Under the pieces are notes generated by a model. The model saw only the letters and a list, made by a program, of their open reading frames with translations, had not been told where the DNA came from and ran no database searches. Position numbers and translations under genes: made by a program. Shown here one piece after another: positions 36,205-50,093 of a stretch of DNA of 64,000 bases. Positions within the stretch are counted from its first letter, which is position 1. The number at the start of each line of letters is the position of its first letter. The stretch comes from Rhododendron vialii. Lineage: Eukaryota > Streptophyta > Magnoliopsida > Ericales > Ericaceae. The stretch is from NCBI RefSeq assembly GCF_030253575.1, contig NC_080567.1, positions 37,043,501-37,107,500 of the forward strand, written 5' to 3'.

Positions 36205-37715
36205 AGGGACTTGCCCGGAGGAACTTGTACTGGGAATCACAGGGTGAGCATAATCTCTTGGTTGACTAAGATTTAAATCCTGTTAATGGGAAGTTTTTAG
36301 AGTCAGAATTCAGAAAGATTGATTCCCATAGGTACTTCTTTGACCTCTTTGATATTTGGTTCCCCCCTTTTTTTTTTCCCTCAAGAGGAATTAGGGTAAG
36401 GGACTCTAGGTCGATGAGAATTTCTGAAGATTCCTTGAATTTCAATAATGTGCTCGTCTTGCCTCGACAAAAATGGGAAAAAAAAAAAAAATGGTACGTG
36501 CGGTTCCTTGCTTGAAAATGTTGGAGGACCAACTTTTGAAGGATGTGGTGACAAGTAGTGGCAGATTGTTATTTATCCTTAACAATGCTATGGGTGATAA
36601 TGCATCTTCTTCTTCTCCACCAGCAAATTTCTCCTTTTTTTTTTTTTTTTTGATCCGCAGCAAATTTCTCCTTCAAAGATGCTATTTGCTGTAACATTTC
36701 CCTAAAGCTGCAGGCCGAATTGTGAGTTTTCATCTTGTTTTCAGTTGCTCTTGCTGGGCAGATGTGTTTAGCTCAAGTGAGTGACGAGTTGACATCTCTT
36801 GGTTTTTGTCTCTGTTAAGAGTGACATGTAAATGTAATGTAATTGCAAGGCTATTTTCATGATGGCTCAATAACTATGTCGCAAATTCTAATTTCTAAGA
36901 TCTGTCATCATGAATATTCATTTTGGAGTTAGATTCCTTTGTCGAACATATTCATTTGGGTTCCGAGTCCTTTGGCATCTTAATCCATTTAGTAGTATGT
37001 GCAATGAATTTTCCACCCACAAGTATCTAATATGCCCACGGTTCGATCCATTTTGCTGCGTGGTTTTGCTATGCTTCGCTCCCAAAAGTCTAAGTTGAAC
37101 TTGGAGATGGAAGCCTTTGCTCCAGTTAAAAAATGAAACATAGCGAGCACGTTTGAATCACTGCATCGAATTTGATGTCACCTAATGATTACATTAAGTG
37201 AAAGAAATCGAAGTCCAAGTAATGTGACAGAGATCATTTCTCACCAAGAATTCGATAAGGCGATGAGTTAGGTGATGGATTGGTGGTATGGAGACATTGA
37301 TGGAAAATGAAGGCGGCACCCACTGTGCTCAGTAGCAACGCACTTCCAAAAAGGTCAAAACGCCTGGATTCAAATGGTAAATTTCAAATTTGAGCAAAAA
37401 AATGGGACTCCTACGGTAAACTAATAATGATCAAGTGACTCAATCAGGGGATCCTGTGTGCCCTACTCTTCATTCTGGGGGGGCCTTTCTGAATGTTATT
37501 AATCAAAGCAACATATTAAGGAGTATTAATTACCGAGAGAACTGGACACGGCAACATCTTCAAAAAGGTTTCATAAATTCCGACGACAACAAGAAATCCG
37601 TAACATCAGATCAAGCCTAACAGATCCAACCGCATACGACGTAAACAAAACACAAGACGAAGCAAATTTCAAATGGCCGGTTTACATAATCTCTCATTAA
37701 TTAAGAACTAGAAAC
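36205..37715. other. 3' UTR of the PCH1-like gene and convergent intergenic DNA
   Basis: Poly-A/T tracts at about 36480-36492 and 36637-36651 and small frames without family features. The PCH1-like (+) and eS25 (-) genes converge here. No other gene seen. Confidence 0.5.
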
Positions 37716-40084
<2,369 letters not shown>

Positions 40085-40162
40085 GGGATCGGAGGAGAGC
40101 GGCGGCGGAGGAAGGAAAGCAGGGAGAGAGAGGACGTGAGAGGCAGAGGGAAATGCTTCTAC

Positions 40163-40270
40163 AAACCCTAGGAGGCCAAGAACTGGGTATTTAATTGGTT
40201 TCAAGCCAGTTGAATCGGTGTCGTTTCATTGATTCATGGTATGGGACTTTCTTATTGGGCTTTGAGATAC
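40163..40270 (-). promoter_or_regulatory. Telo-box and site II-like motifs of the eS25 promoter
   Basis: A telo-box (AAACCCTA, 40163-40170) lies about 80 bp upstream of the start codon, with TGGGCT-type site II elements at about 40255-40260 and further GCCCAA motifs at 40440-40515. This pairing is the usual control of plant ribosomal-protein genes. The MITE at 40277 has landed within this promoter. Confidence 0.65.
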
Positions 40271-40276
40271 TTTATC

Positions 40277-40411
40277 GGGAAAATAACGGTCAATGACAGT
40301 ATTTTGATAATTAATATCCGCCAAGAATATTTTCAGCATTAATAATTGTTCTTGTAGTATGTCTTTAGAGGGTATTAATTATCGAAACACGTTCTGGACC
40401 GTTATTTTCCC
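40277..40411. mobile_element. Mutator-like foldback MITE in the eS25 promoter
   Basis: Same family as 35110-35241: GGGAAAATAACGG ends, TTTTGATAATTAATA inner block. The 9-bp target duplication is TACTTTATC/TACTTTATT (40268-40276, 40412-40420), one mismatch. Confidence 0.87.
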
Positions 40412-40936
40412 TACTTTATTTGATGGTTGGGCTATTTTATCTCATCCCAAGCCCAACTAGAAGCAACAATTGGGACCATTTATAGTAATAGGTTGGGGCT
40501 TTTCTGGGCTTGGCCCAACAAAAAATTGGAGTTTTATTTACATTTGGGCTATAAGTTGATGTTTTTCATGAGAGTTGTGATTAAAGAGAGTAGTGTTTTG
40601 TTGGAAAGTATTCGTGGTAGGGATGAGCGTGGACTAGATTGGTTCAGATTTATTGTAAATCGAGAATCAAACCAATACTACAGGTTAAGAATTTTTAGAA
40701 CCAAACCGTGTAATTCATAGAACCGAGCCAATGCAAACTTATATAAACGGTTCGGTTTCGAGCGGAAACCACGGTTTACTTCAAGGTTTGAAAAGAAAAA
40801 CTATTTATAGAGCAATTAAAGCATAAAAAACTATAGGAAAAACAACAAACAGAACACTAAAGAAATCAAACGTAAATGGTCATGAAATATGGTAAGTTTA
40901 TGTAGAATGAGTATTTATTGATTCAGAAATCCTATG

Positions 40937-41323
40937 TGTACCGATCAAAGTGTAGGGAAACCGTACCGACCGCCGCGCGCGGCCGTCTCCGGCCACCGGA
41001 CGGCCGATCCGAGCCGTCCAAAAATTTTAAAAAAAAAAACCGAGGGGCCCAACGCGGGAATCAACGGCATCCGAGGTGTGTAAGGTGCTTGATCCGAGCA
41101 CCATTTTTTCGTGTATATATGTATATTCGCGGAATATACATATATACACGAAAAAATGGTGCTCGGATCAAGCACCTTACACACCTCGGATGCCGTTGAT
41201 TCCCGCGTTGGGCCCCTCGGTTTTTTTTTTTAAAATTTTTGGACGGCTCGGATCGGCCGTCCGGTGGCCGGAGACGGCCGTCCGGTGGCCGTCGGTACGG
41301 TTTCCCTACACTTTGGTCGGTGC
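40937..41323. repeat. Near-perfect 387-bp palindrome of a GC-rich repeat
   Basis: Two ~193-bp arms meet at base 41130 (TATTC-GCG-GAATA) with only a few mismatches at the outer ends. Each arm holds CCGTCTCCGGCCACCGGACG, GATCCGAGCCGTCCAAAAAT and GTGCTTGATCCGAGCACC. The high arm identity implies a recent origin or ongoing correction. Overlapping frames read the same on both strands and are not genes. Related to the single arm at 24150-24325. Confidence 0.93.
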
Positions 41324-41667
41324 AGCTAGCACTACACTTATTGATTATGCTAGTTGAAATTTTATTTAGGGTGCCCACATAAAGATAAATTGTGCACGTT
41401 TATTGTTGTATGAATACGGATTGGATCGGTTCGAAACTTGAACCACCATCTACATAAAAACTTCACGAACCGAACCATTTGGATTTGTTCTTCTTTTTGG
41501 TTTTTTTGGACAGTGACCAAATCAAATCACTAAGAAAAGCAATCCGAATTAAGTGGTTTCGACTAGTTCGGTCTAGATTCACGGATTAACGATTTTTTCC
41601 CTCACTTTTATCTTTAGGCCAAGTATTGCCTATGTTCTACAAGGGACCTGTTTGCTGCAGCTTAGTT

Positions 41668-41937
41668 TTTTTTTTTTTTTCCACAACAATAACAGATAGT
41701 ATTATTAAAACCAATAACGAACATCAAGCGGAAGACCTGTCCCAACAAAGAGGATCGAGTAACCATAACGGCAGGGATTCAGTCCAAAGACAAGACCCCG
41801 AACCATTCACACATTTTCTAGCCAAAACATGAGCAACCTTGTTACTAGCCTTACGTACAAAAGAGTAACTATAGCAGTGGAAATTTCTGCTCAAAACCTG
41901 AATATCATGAATAATGACCTCCACCTCTTGACTGATA
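41668..41937 (-). mobile_element. 5'-truncated LINE insertion with RNase H-like end and poly(A)
   Basis: The insertion is flanked by the 14-bp direct repeat GCTGCAGCTTAGTT (41654-41667 and 41938-41951). Its poly(A) tail appears as the T-run at about 41666-41680, so it lies on the minus strand. The coding part reads VIIHDIQVLSRNFHCYSYSF then VRKASNKVAHVLARKC, the C-terminal part of an RNase H domain found in plant LINEs and in RVT_3-type domains. Only about 270 bp were inserted, as expected for target-primed reverse transcription stopping early. Confidence 0.85.
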
Positions 41938-41974
41938 GCTGCAGCTTAGTTAAAAGTATAATAAAATTCATTTG

Positions 41975-42273
41975 TGTTAGAACTGCGGCTCATATGTTAA
42001 GTATGAAGAGATACTAGGGAGTTCTAGAAAGAAGGCCACGGTATCGTACAAGGGTATTTTTGGGATACAGGCCAAATCCGGTTAGGGTTAGAATAGAGTA
42101 GTTATAAATACTCTATGTTGTAAACCCTATTCCATACCGTGATAATAAAGAACAGCAGTTGTTCTCGCTCCCGTGGATGTACCCGATTTTGAGGAACCAC
42201 GTATATCTTTGTGTTGATTCTTTACTATTTTATACTCGTAAATCGTGCGTGTGCGTGTGTGACGATCCTAACA
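41975..42273. mobile_element. Solo LTR, Ty1-copia or TRIM-like, 299 bp
   Basis: It begins TGTTAGAACT and ends GATCCTAACA, with the 5-bp target duplication ATTTG at 41970-41974 and 42274-42278. A TATAAATA-like promoter lies near 42105 and an AATAAAG signal near 42145, followed by the conserved GTTCTCGCTCCCGTGGATGT phrase seen in copia-type LTR ends. No internal region remains. The perfect duplication indicates a modest age. Confidence 0.87.
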
Positions 42274-42634
42274 ATTTGTAAGCAAAAATTGAAAATGGAT
42301 CTACTTGAATTTGTTCGATTACATAAACTATAAAGCAGTAGCTTATCTAAACACACTTGCACAATTTTCCACCTCCAAAAAGAGATATTATTATTTTTTT
42401 TAATCAGCAAAGAAAAAATTCCATACCAAAAAAAGAGTTATACTATTAGCATCTCTTTCGCGTTCAACAGGCATTTCACGTAATATGCAAGACGTGTGAT
42501 TTTTTTTCGAGATGCAGAATAATATGACGTGCAAGCTAGTAATGGTTTGTATAGACATATATATGTCTATGGCCCTAGAGCCGTTGGAATGGATTTATAT
42601 AGATTCGTGTGAAAGGAATGGAATTTATGCTGTA

Positions 42635-42802
42635 CAAAGGGGCAAACCTAGTGCACGAGGTTCTTATTATTGCGGGGTTTGGAGAAGGGTTGATGTACGT
42701 AGTCTTATCCCTGGCAAGCAGAGAGGCTGTTTTCGCGACTCGAACCCATGTCTTCCAGGTCACAATGGAGCAACTTTACCGTTTTGCCAGGCATGCCCAT
42801 CA
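42635..42802 (+). mobile_element. Au SINE, 168 bp with 14-bp target duplication
   Basis: Contains the Au SINE landmarks CCTAGTGCACGAGG, GGGTTTGGAGAAGGG, GTCTTATCCCTG, AGAGGCTGTTTTCGCGACTC, GAACCC and AGCAACTTTACCGTT in the right order. The direct repeat GAATTTATGCTGTA flanks it (42621-42634, 42803-42816). A short block near the middle is shorter than the family norm. tRNA-derived, RNA polymerase III type; moved by LINE enzymes. Confidence 0.92.
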
Positions 42803-43762
42803 GAATTTATGCTGTATAATTACAGAAACAGGATATATATGGGATAAATGTAGGGAACCTTGTTGTATAAGTGCTGTCCGAGTCAAGAAAGCATTAATGC
42901 TTGCAATCAAGCACTTAAAAGAGAGCATATTACTCGCAGATAACACAGACCCCAAAAATAAAAATACAAGCAAAAAAAACCCACTATCATTTTTGAAAGA
43001 TTCTGAAACTGTGCAAACTATATATTTTTAAAAAAAAAGTAAATTATTTTAAAGAATCACTAGCCGCAGATGCGGAAAAGTTGCGAAAATATATATATAT
43101 TTCCACCATATAAAAGGTAATATATAAAGTCCATTTAAAATTCCCATAAGCCTTAAACAAACAATTTGAGAGGTGAAGATTTTGAGACTTTGGGAGATCT
43201 GTTTGTGGCCTTATTATCTCTTCTTCTCAAGTCAAGTAGGAGTAGCCTTTTGAAGCCTCTAGAAAGATGGCTTCTAAACTTTGAATCAAAAATAGATATT
43301 GGAATAAAGATCATTGGGGGGGGTGGGATTAGGTTCGATTATATGCAGTGGGGAATATATATAAATAGTGCATTATTGTCTTACTTGGAGAATATAGTAA
43401 TAAGTATGATTAGATTAGGTAAAAGAATGATTGAGAAAAGGCATGTTTGTTCCCTATATAGTTTGTGCCTTCCCTAGCCCATAAAACTCCATGCTTTTGC
43501 TGTTAGTATTGTTTTCTAAAATATTTCTGGTACTTGTCAATGTCATTGTATTCGCGATATAACCTAAATAATGGAGCACATAGATGAGTGATAGATCCGG
43601 GGAAAAATTATTACTTGATTTTGAAACACTACCAAATGTGTTGTAATTCAAAGTGTGACTCTCATATAAATGTGTCGTAGAAAATGCTCATGAAGCTCGC
43701 ACCGTGTGACGGTGTTCATGCTCAAGGATGAGCACTGCGTAATCACTCATAGATCTGACCCA

Positions 43763-43838
43763 TTACAAGTTAGTGTCCCCATCGGGCACCATAGAGCCCA
43801 ATTACAAGTTAGTGTCCCCACCAGGCACCATAGAGCCC
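43763..43838. repeat. 38-bp tandem duplication
   Basis: ATTACAAGTTAGTGTCCCCA followed by a variable pair and GGGCACCATAGAGCCCA occurs twice in tandem with two differences. Surrounding sequence (43690-43920) has no gene. Confidence 0.85.
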
Positions 43839-43919
43839 AATATTTATCTCCTAAGCGAGGTCACCCAATATTTAGGTCCGCTTTCCGTGTCGATTGTCAC
43901 TCTCGCGAAGGTTAATACT

Positions 43920-45240
43920 CCGTAATAGTGAGATATTCTAACATGGCACTTTCACGCTCTCACTCCCATTATTTGACTTACACAGGCACCTCATGTGACT
44001 TAATTACAAACTGGCTCAATATCTTTAACAACGACTCTCCCTCCAATATTTACAGTAATTGGTTAACAATGAGATTATACTTCTTTCGTTTCTAAATAAT
44101 AGTAGTTCATTACAAGAAGACGTGTTCAAGCTCCCGCCCTCTACTTGGGCCAATCGTAGATCACAATTAAACTAAGCCTATATTTTTTTGACATCAAATT
44201 AAATATCTCAATTAATACTTTATCCGAGGGGGCTAACCCAAAATGAGACTTTTTATTTTTTCCTTGTGGACAGTGAGAGAGAGTTTGACGTCCCAATCGC
44301 GGACTCAATTCAACAATTTCAACTGGTCTCGATCTGTGAAATTCCAAGCTTTTCGTGTGGGACCTACTAATACTAATAAACCGACGATCTTCTTTTTCTT
44401 TTTTAGTTTTTTTTTTTGATCCGCTTCTTTTTTAGTTATTGCCACTTAAAGCTGTGCTCTCTTTGCATTATTGATGGGAGAAAATTACTAGTCTGAAACC
44501 CAGAATCATCTCAATTTACTGGAAGAATTTTCAGTGCCGAGCGAGTACCACGTAGTGTCCGCTCGCTCATCCAAGCCGTACATTGCGTGTTTGAACGGCT
44601 CAGATATGGAGAGAGAAAAATGAGAGATAAAATGTTGGGATGAGAGAAGAGAGATAGTTTTAATCCGAATTGTCCAAAAATGTATCGGATGGCTCGAATG
44701 CGCCGAACGAAATCACTCAAATTTACTGTTGGGGGCATGCAACAGTAATAACGGAAAGGAAAAGTTGAGTCACTTTGAAGTGAGAGATTTGAAATGGGAA
44801 AGAAAGCAAATTAATTATTATACTCCTACGTGGCTGTTTCTTAGCAAGGAAGGAGCATAAAAATCTAACTTGGCCCCTAAGAATAATAAACTCACAAGTT
44901 TACACCCTTGAATAATAATAAGTCTTCAAATTTCAAATAAAATCATAAGTCCACCACTGAATAAAAAGTCCACATCCTCTCTGGAAATCGAATGCAACAA
45001 CATATGAGTTGGAACTTCTATGTGTCAATATTTTGTCCTCATCGCTCCAACTCGTGATTTTTTACGGAAGGCGTTTTCGTCCGGGATTAGAATGGATGTG
45101 GCAAGTTGCATCTTTTTTTTTTTGGTCAAACGGAATTTCTCAAGTTGAATCTCTTTGTTAAGGTGGCCAAATGGACAAAAAAACACATTGACAAAGTGGA
45201 ACGTGAACTACACTTTTTGGAATGTAAAGTGCAATTTTCT
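43920..45240. other. Intergenic, no gene seen
   Basis: AT-rich sequence with a T-run at about 44411-44420 and 45112-45124. Short frames show no family features. Confidence 0.5.
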
Positions 45241-45243
45241 TAG

Positions 45244-46037
45244 GGGAATGATTTTGGTGTTCCCGGTCATTTTAGGGACACCGTAAGTTTTGGCATAACA
45301 AAACCATTATGAGTATAACCAAAACCCATTATGAGCATAACCAAAACCATTATGAGCATAACAGAATCATAGCAAGGTTGGGTTTTGTTATGCCTTGATT
45401 AGTTTTTTGGATATTTCTTGGTTATGCCTTGTTTGGGTTCTGTTATGCTTGTAATGGGTTTTAGTTATGCTCATAATGGTGAAATTATGCCAAAAATTAC
45501 GGAGTCCCCTGTAACGACCTGGATTTTCGACCCAATTTTTTTTAATACAAATTTATATTGTTAAATTCCTAATTCAATAATTAATTAGATTGAATAATTA
45601 AAATATATTATTATGTGTACAATTGATATTATTTGCACTATTGTATAAGATATGTATTTAAACTTTAGATATACAGGAAATCAGTGATTCATATTCATCT
45701 CTTATCTTTTCTATCTAAACCCTAAGTAGAACTCTATTCAAACTAACTATTCATTTCTCTCTCTCATCCTATACATAAAAGCGTCCAGATACATTCTTAC
45801 CATGTACATACAAACGTCCACATACATTAGAATTGAAACCCCCCCTCCCCAAATGTGGCATTTGTCCCCTATCTTTTTATCATTATCAATATCACTCTCC
45901 TTCCTCATTCCACCACTTCTACACTTATCATCTCATCTTCTTGCTATCTTATTCTCTCTCATTATACATACCCACATAAATCCGAAAATTGAACACCAGT
46001 ATATTATTTCACTCTCAATTCTATTGTTGAGTCTAGA

Positions 46038-46085
<48 letters not shown>

Positions 46086-48106
46086 GTGGCCGAAGGTGTG
46101 TGCATACCGTGAGTTTCGTGGGCACATTGCCGCTGCAGGCCCTGATGGAGTGCCGCCGGACGTTGCCTCGAGATTTCAGAACCACCACGGCAATCTATGG
46201 ACACCGTATAACACTTATCCGGACTTAGAATCGCGTTTGAGGTAGTTTTCCGGAAACCCGAAACCTTAATCTGCATTTTAATGGAGTTAGGACTTAGATT
46301 TAAAGTTTATTGAAGATGATGACCTGCTGTTAAATTGTTAATTTATTTTTAGTCCTGTTTATATTAAAATTCAGTTCGGTTATGCTAGAATGATTAGTGT
46401 TATACGTTGTGAAAATTTATGATCGTTTAACAAGTGTTTAATTGTGAAATTATTATTGATGATGCATTGTTGATTTGTATTTGAGTGGACGTTTACGTGT
46501 TTAATAAATTATTGGGGTAAATAAATGTTTATGAAATATTCACAATAATTTTTACTAGTAAAAATTTATTTAGATTGTAATCAAGAAATATTTTAGATTA
46601 TATATTAGTTAATCTTTAACTCTAATAAATATTGACTAAAATAGCATCGCATAATTTTGTTGTTATAAAAATCTCATATTAATATTTAATATATAGTAAA
46701 TACTAAATTTAGCAATAAGTATTTTTCAATAAAAATTAGTTTGTAAAATCTATGAATAATATGAAAGTTAAAAAAATGTTTAAATAGTAGAAATGTCTTA
46801 TAAAGTTTCTAAACGAGAGAAATAGACTTAATTTTAAGTGTAGTAATTAATTGTTTGACTGAATATTATTTTGTTACGCGCATGATTAATTCTATGACAG
46901 AATTAATTTTATCGCATGGTTATGTGATGTTAGTACTTTTAGTTGAAATGTTGAACCGTGTGATATTTTGTTGCGGCTGTAAATTGAACAAATAGGTTTC
47001 TGGGGTGGTTACGAGTAGTAAATCATGTAGAGGATGATAAGTAAATGGAAAATGGTAAAGTGTTGAAAGTGTGAGTACTGTGTGGATTGTGAATTGAGCC
47101 ATGGCGATGGCAATGGTAACCTATGGGGCCCTGTGTTGAAATGGGTTACCTGCGGGGCTCGATGTTGTGATACTAATGTATGATACGTCATGGGAAGTTT
47201 CTCTTCGAGGAAGAGAATGTGGTCCCATTAGGCGGTTGTAGTTAGTGAGACGCTACCGTATAATACGTCATGGAAAGTTTTTCTTCGAGGAAGAGAATGG
47301 GTCCCATGAGACGGTTATAGTTAGTGAGACGTTAATGTATGATACGTCATGGGAAGTTTCTCTTTGGGAAAGAGAATGAGTCTCATGAGACGGTTATAGT
47401 TAGCGTGGGGTAGTGGATGTCCGACCCTAATGTACGATGATACGTCATGGGATGACTCTATCCTCCTGTTATGGTCTTAAGTGAGAACATGCTCGGTACA
47501 TAACTTAGGTGCGCTCACTTAGGACCCTGGTGCAGGATAAGTAAGAGGAATGGTGGACCCATGAGACGGTTATAGTTAGTGGATGTGGGAGGAAAAGATC
47601 TATTGGAGATGATCCTTAGATTTCATATAAGATGATGGATAGTAAAGAAAAAGACAATGTGTTATTATTCTGTACCTTCTGTATATTATGAATTATTATT
47701 TCGTTAATCTGCATAATGTGGTATTGGGTTTTAGGATTTCTACTTGGTGAATTATCACTCAGGATACGTTTCTATCCTGGCAAATCGTTTGCTTCGGCAT
47801 TCAATTTGTCAGAGTGTGTATGATTTCACAGTGGAGCAGTTGATACAGGTGGGACCTCTTGGAACGGAGTCTGGGCCAACGTTACTTGGAATTCATGTCA
47901 AAACTAGAGTCGCTCTAGAGTTGCTTTTGTTAAATAAATATACATAGATTTTTGTATTATTTTGAAATTGTAATTTTTGTATAAGGATAAATAAGGGCCT
48001 AATAGTTTGTAAAATTCAGTATATTTTAGGGTTAATGCTTCCGAATTTTCTTGAAAAATCGGGGCGTTACATCCCCAAAATGACTGGAAACACCATAGCA
48101 TCATCC
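45244..48106. mobile_element. Mutator-like MITE C1, split by a solo LTR
   Basis: The MITE consists of 45244-45509 plus 48077-48106; the solo LTR at 45510-48071 sits between. Its outer 9-bp duplication is TTTTCTTAG/TTTGCTTAG (45235-45243, 48107-48115). The ends read as the GGATGATGCTACGGTGTCCC family with an inner block GGGACACCGTAA...GGCATAAC. The middle holds several tandem 20-bp units based on ACCAAAACCATTATGAGCAT. Confidence 0.85.
45510..48071 (+). mobile_element. Solo LTR, probable Ty3-gypsy, 2562 bp
   Basis: Begins TGTAACGACCTGG and ends CGGGGCGTTACA, flanked by the perfect 5-bp duplication TCCCC (45505-45509, 48072-48076). The TGTAACG/CGTTACA ends and great length are typical of some plant gypsy (chromovirus-type) LTRs. 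It contains a (GA)n tract (46040-46083) and an ~80-bp unit repeated about four times (47182-47450). No internal gene region is left, so this is a fossil produced by LTR-LTR recombination. It sits inside an older MITE. The same family occurs inverted at 55716-58382. Confidence 0.9.
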
Positions 48107-48166
48107 TTTGCTTAGAGTTAATACACTCATCTTGTAGTTGGTAACATTAAATAGTAAACCTGCTTG

Positions 48167-48484
48167 GGAATGACTTCGGTATCCCCGGTCATTTTGGGGA
48201 CACCGTAACTTTTGGCATAACAAAATCATTATGAGTACAACCAAAACCTATTACAAGCATAACAAAACCATAGCAACGCATAACCAAAACCATAGCAAGG
48301 CATAACTTATTTATTATGCCTTGGTTGGGTTTAGTTACGCCTTGGTTAATTTTTTAGATATTCCTTGGTTATGCATTGTTTGGGTTCTGTTATGCTTGTA
48401 ATTGATTTTAGTTATGCTCCTAATGGTAAAGTTATACCAAAAATTACGGTGTCTCCAAAATGACCGGGGACACCATAGCATCAT
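48167..48484. mobile_element. Mutator-like MITE C2
   Basis: Starts GGAATGACTTCGGTATCCCC and ends with ACACCATAGCATCAT; inner TIR blocks GGGACACCGTAACTTTTGGC and its inverse. The 7-bp string CTGCTTG flanks both ends. Inner units ACCAAAACCATAGCAAGGCA are repeated. Confidence 0.8.
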
Positions 48485-48542
48485 TCTGCTTGCTTTATAT
48501 AAAAAAAGAAGAAGAAGAAGTACACAAGCACAATAACTTGTA

Positions 48543-48792
48543 GGAAAATGCTACGGTGTCCACCCGCCGTTTGGGGACATCGTAACTTTTGACATAATCG
48601 ACCATTAAAAGCATAACAAAAACTAGTGATGTGTATAACCAAAACTTTACAGAGGCATAACGGGATTTTGGGGGTTATGCCTTTGTAAGGTTTTGGTTAT
48701 ACACATCACTAGTTTTTGTTATGCTTTTAATGCACAGTTATGCCAAAAGTTACGGTGTCCCCAAAATGACCGGGGACACCGTAGCATCATCC
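48543..48792. mobile_element. Mutator-like MITE C3 with perfect 9-bp target duplication
   Basis: GGAAAATGCTACGGTGTCCA at the left and CACCGTAGCATCATCC at the right, with perfect flanking TAACTTGTA (48534-48542, 48793-48801). The interior is a short perfect hairpin around GTTATGCCTTTGTAAGG. No coding capacity. Shortest and best-preserved of the three C copies. Confidence 0.92.
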
Positions 48793-48947
48793 TAACTTGT
48801 ATATACCTGTCTACTTTTTCCGTATCCTTGTATATCGAGAAATTTGAATCATTAAAATCACTTTTGGGCAGTTACAATTATAGGGACTTTCCTTTCGTCC
48901 AAATCTAGACAGTAGAAAACCGAATACTCCGGAAAAAGGCTAATTGC

Positions 48948-49417
48948 AAGAACACCCCCTTAACTATCACTTTTTGGCAACTTCACCCCTTAACTACCAA
49001 ACTCCCCAACTACACCCCCTTAACTACCAACTTCGAGCAACTCCACCCCTCTCTTATTTTCCGTTAAAAAAATGGATGGATTGAAAGAAAATGACCAAGG
49101 TACCTCTAAGCTTAAAAAAATAGTTTCAATAGGAGGAGAGAAGGGGGTAATCGGGTGTTTGCAAGGACACCCTTGGATCGTTGAGCAGCTGATCTACAAC
49201 CACCCTCGTGGTGTGCTTGGGTGGTGAGGGGAGGAGGGAGGAGGAGGAGGAAATGATGGAGATCTTGTGGAGGTGGTGCTGCTCGTGAAAAGGGGTGCTA
49301 GGTTTAAGTCAAGTGGTGTAGATGGAGGGAATAGATCGTGCAGAGAGAGGAGAATATCTGGTGTGGAGGAGAAAGAGAGAGGGGGGGGGGGGGGGGGGTG
49401 TATAATCTGGTGTTAAG

Positions 49418-49454
<37 letters not shown>

Positions 49455-49681
49455 TGTGTGTGTGTAACATACCTAAATGTCATTTTGGTATGTTGAGTTA
49501 ATTTTCCATCCAACTTTGCCATTTTTCATCCAAATTCCTAACAAAATTGGATGGAAAAATGGGAGAGGGGGTGAAGTTGCTCAAATTTGATAGTTAAGGG
49601 GGTGTAGTTGGGGAGTTTGGTAGTTAAGGGGGTGAAGTTGCTAAAAAATGATAGTTAACGAGGTATTCTTGCAATTAAGCC
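48948..49681. mobile_element. 734-bp non-autonomous element with microrepeat TIRs
   Basis: Same family as 20388-21131: GGCTAATTGCAAG... at the left, GCAATTAAGCC at the right, with AACTTCACCCC and TTAACTACCAAAC units. The interior differs from the first copy and holds an 18-G run (about 49381-49398) and (GA)n tracts (49418-49454). Confidence 0.82.
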
Positions 49682-49812
49682 CAAAAATACAGGAAAGACA
49701 AAAGAATCCAACTTCCATTCACTTCTTCTTTTTTTTCATTATTATATTTTTTCACTATTCAAAAACCTTATTTTCACATTATTGATCTTATCAACTATTT
49801 CCAACTCCAGAG

Positions 49813-49825
49813 TCTATATATACCT
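49813..49825 (+). promoter_or_regulatory. TATA box of the DUF4408 gene
   Basis: TCTATATATACC lies about 270 bp upstream of the chosen ATG, followed by a pyrimidine-rich leader. It is a good core promoter candidate; the exact start site is not visible. Confidence 0.55.
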
Positions 49826-50093
49826 TTCACTTGCCAACTCCAAAGCTAAAGAAAACCAAACAAAACCACTCTGCACTTATCTCTTCTTACCAATACCACC
49901 ACTCTCTATATTCTCTGTTTCCCCTGTTTCCTCTGTTTCTCATGATCATGACAACATTTGAGCCAAACTCTCTCTCCTCACGAACCTCTCCCCCTGACCT
50001 AATCACCTTCGCCTTTGCTCTGTTCCCATTCCCTCTCCCTTTTGAGTGAAACCCCATAAACCCACTTCAATATTCAACCCAATTCCCCTGAAA

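Noticed and set aside
40918-41378. Four overlapping frames on both strands with the same translation
   Set aside because: They arise from the DNA palindrome; not genes.
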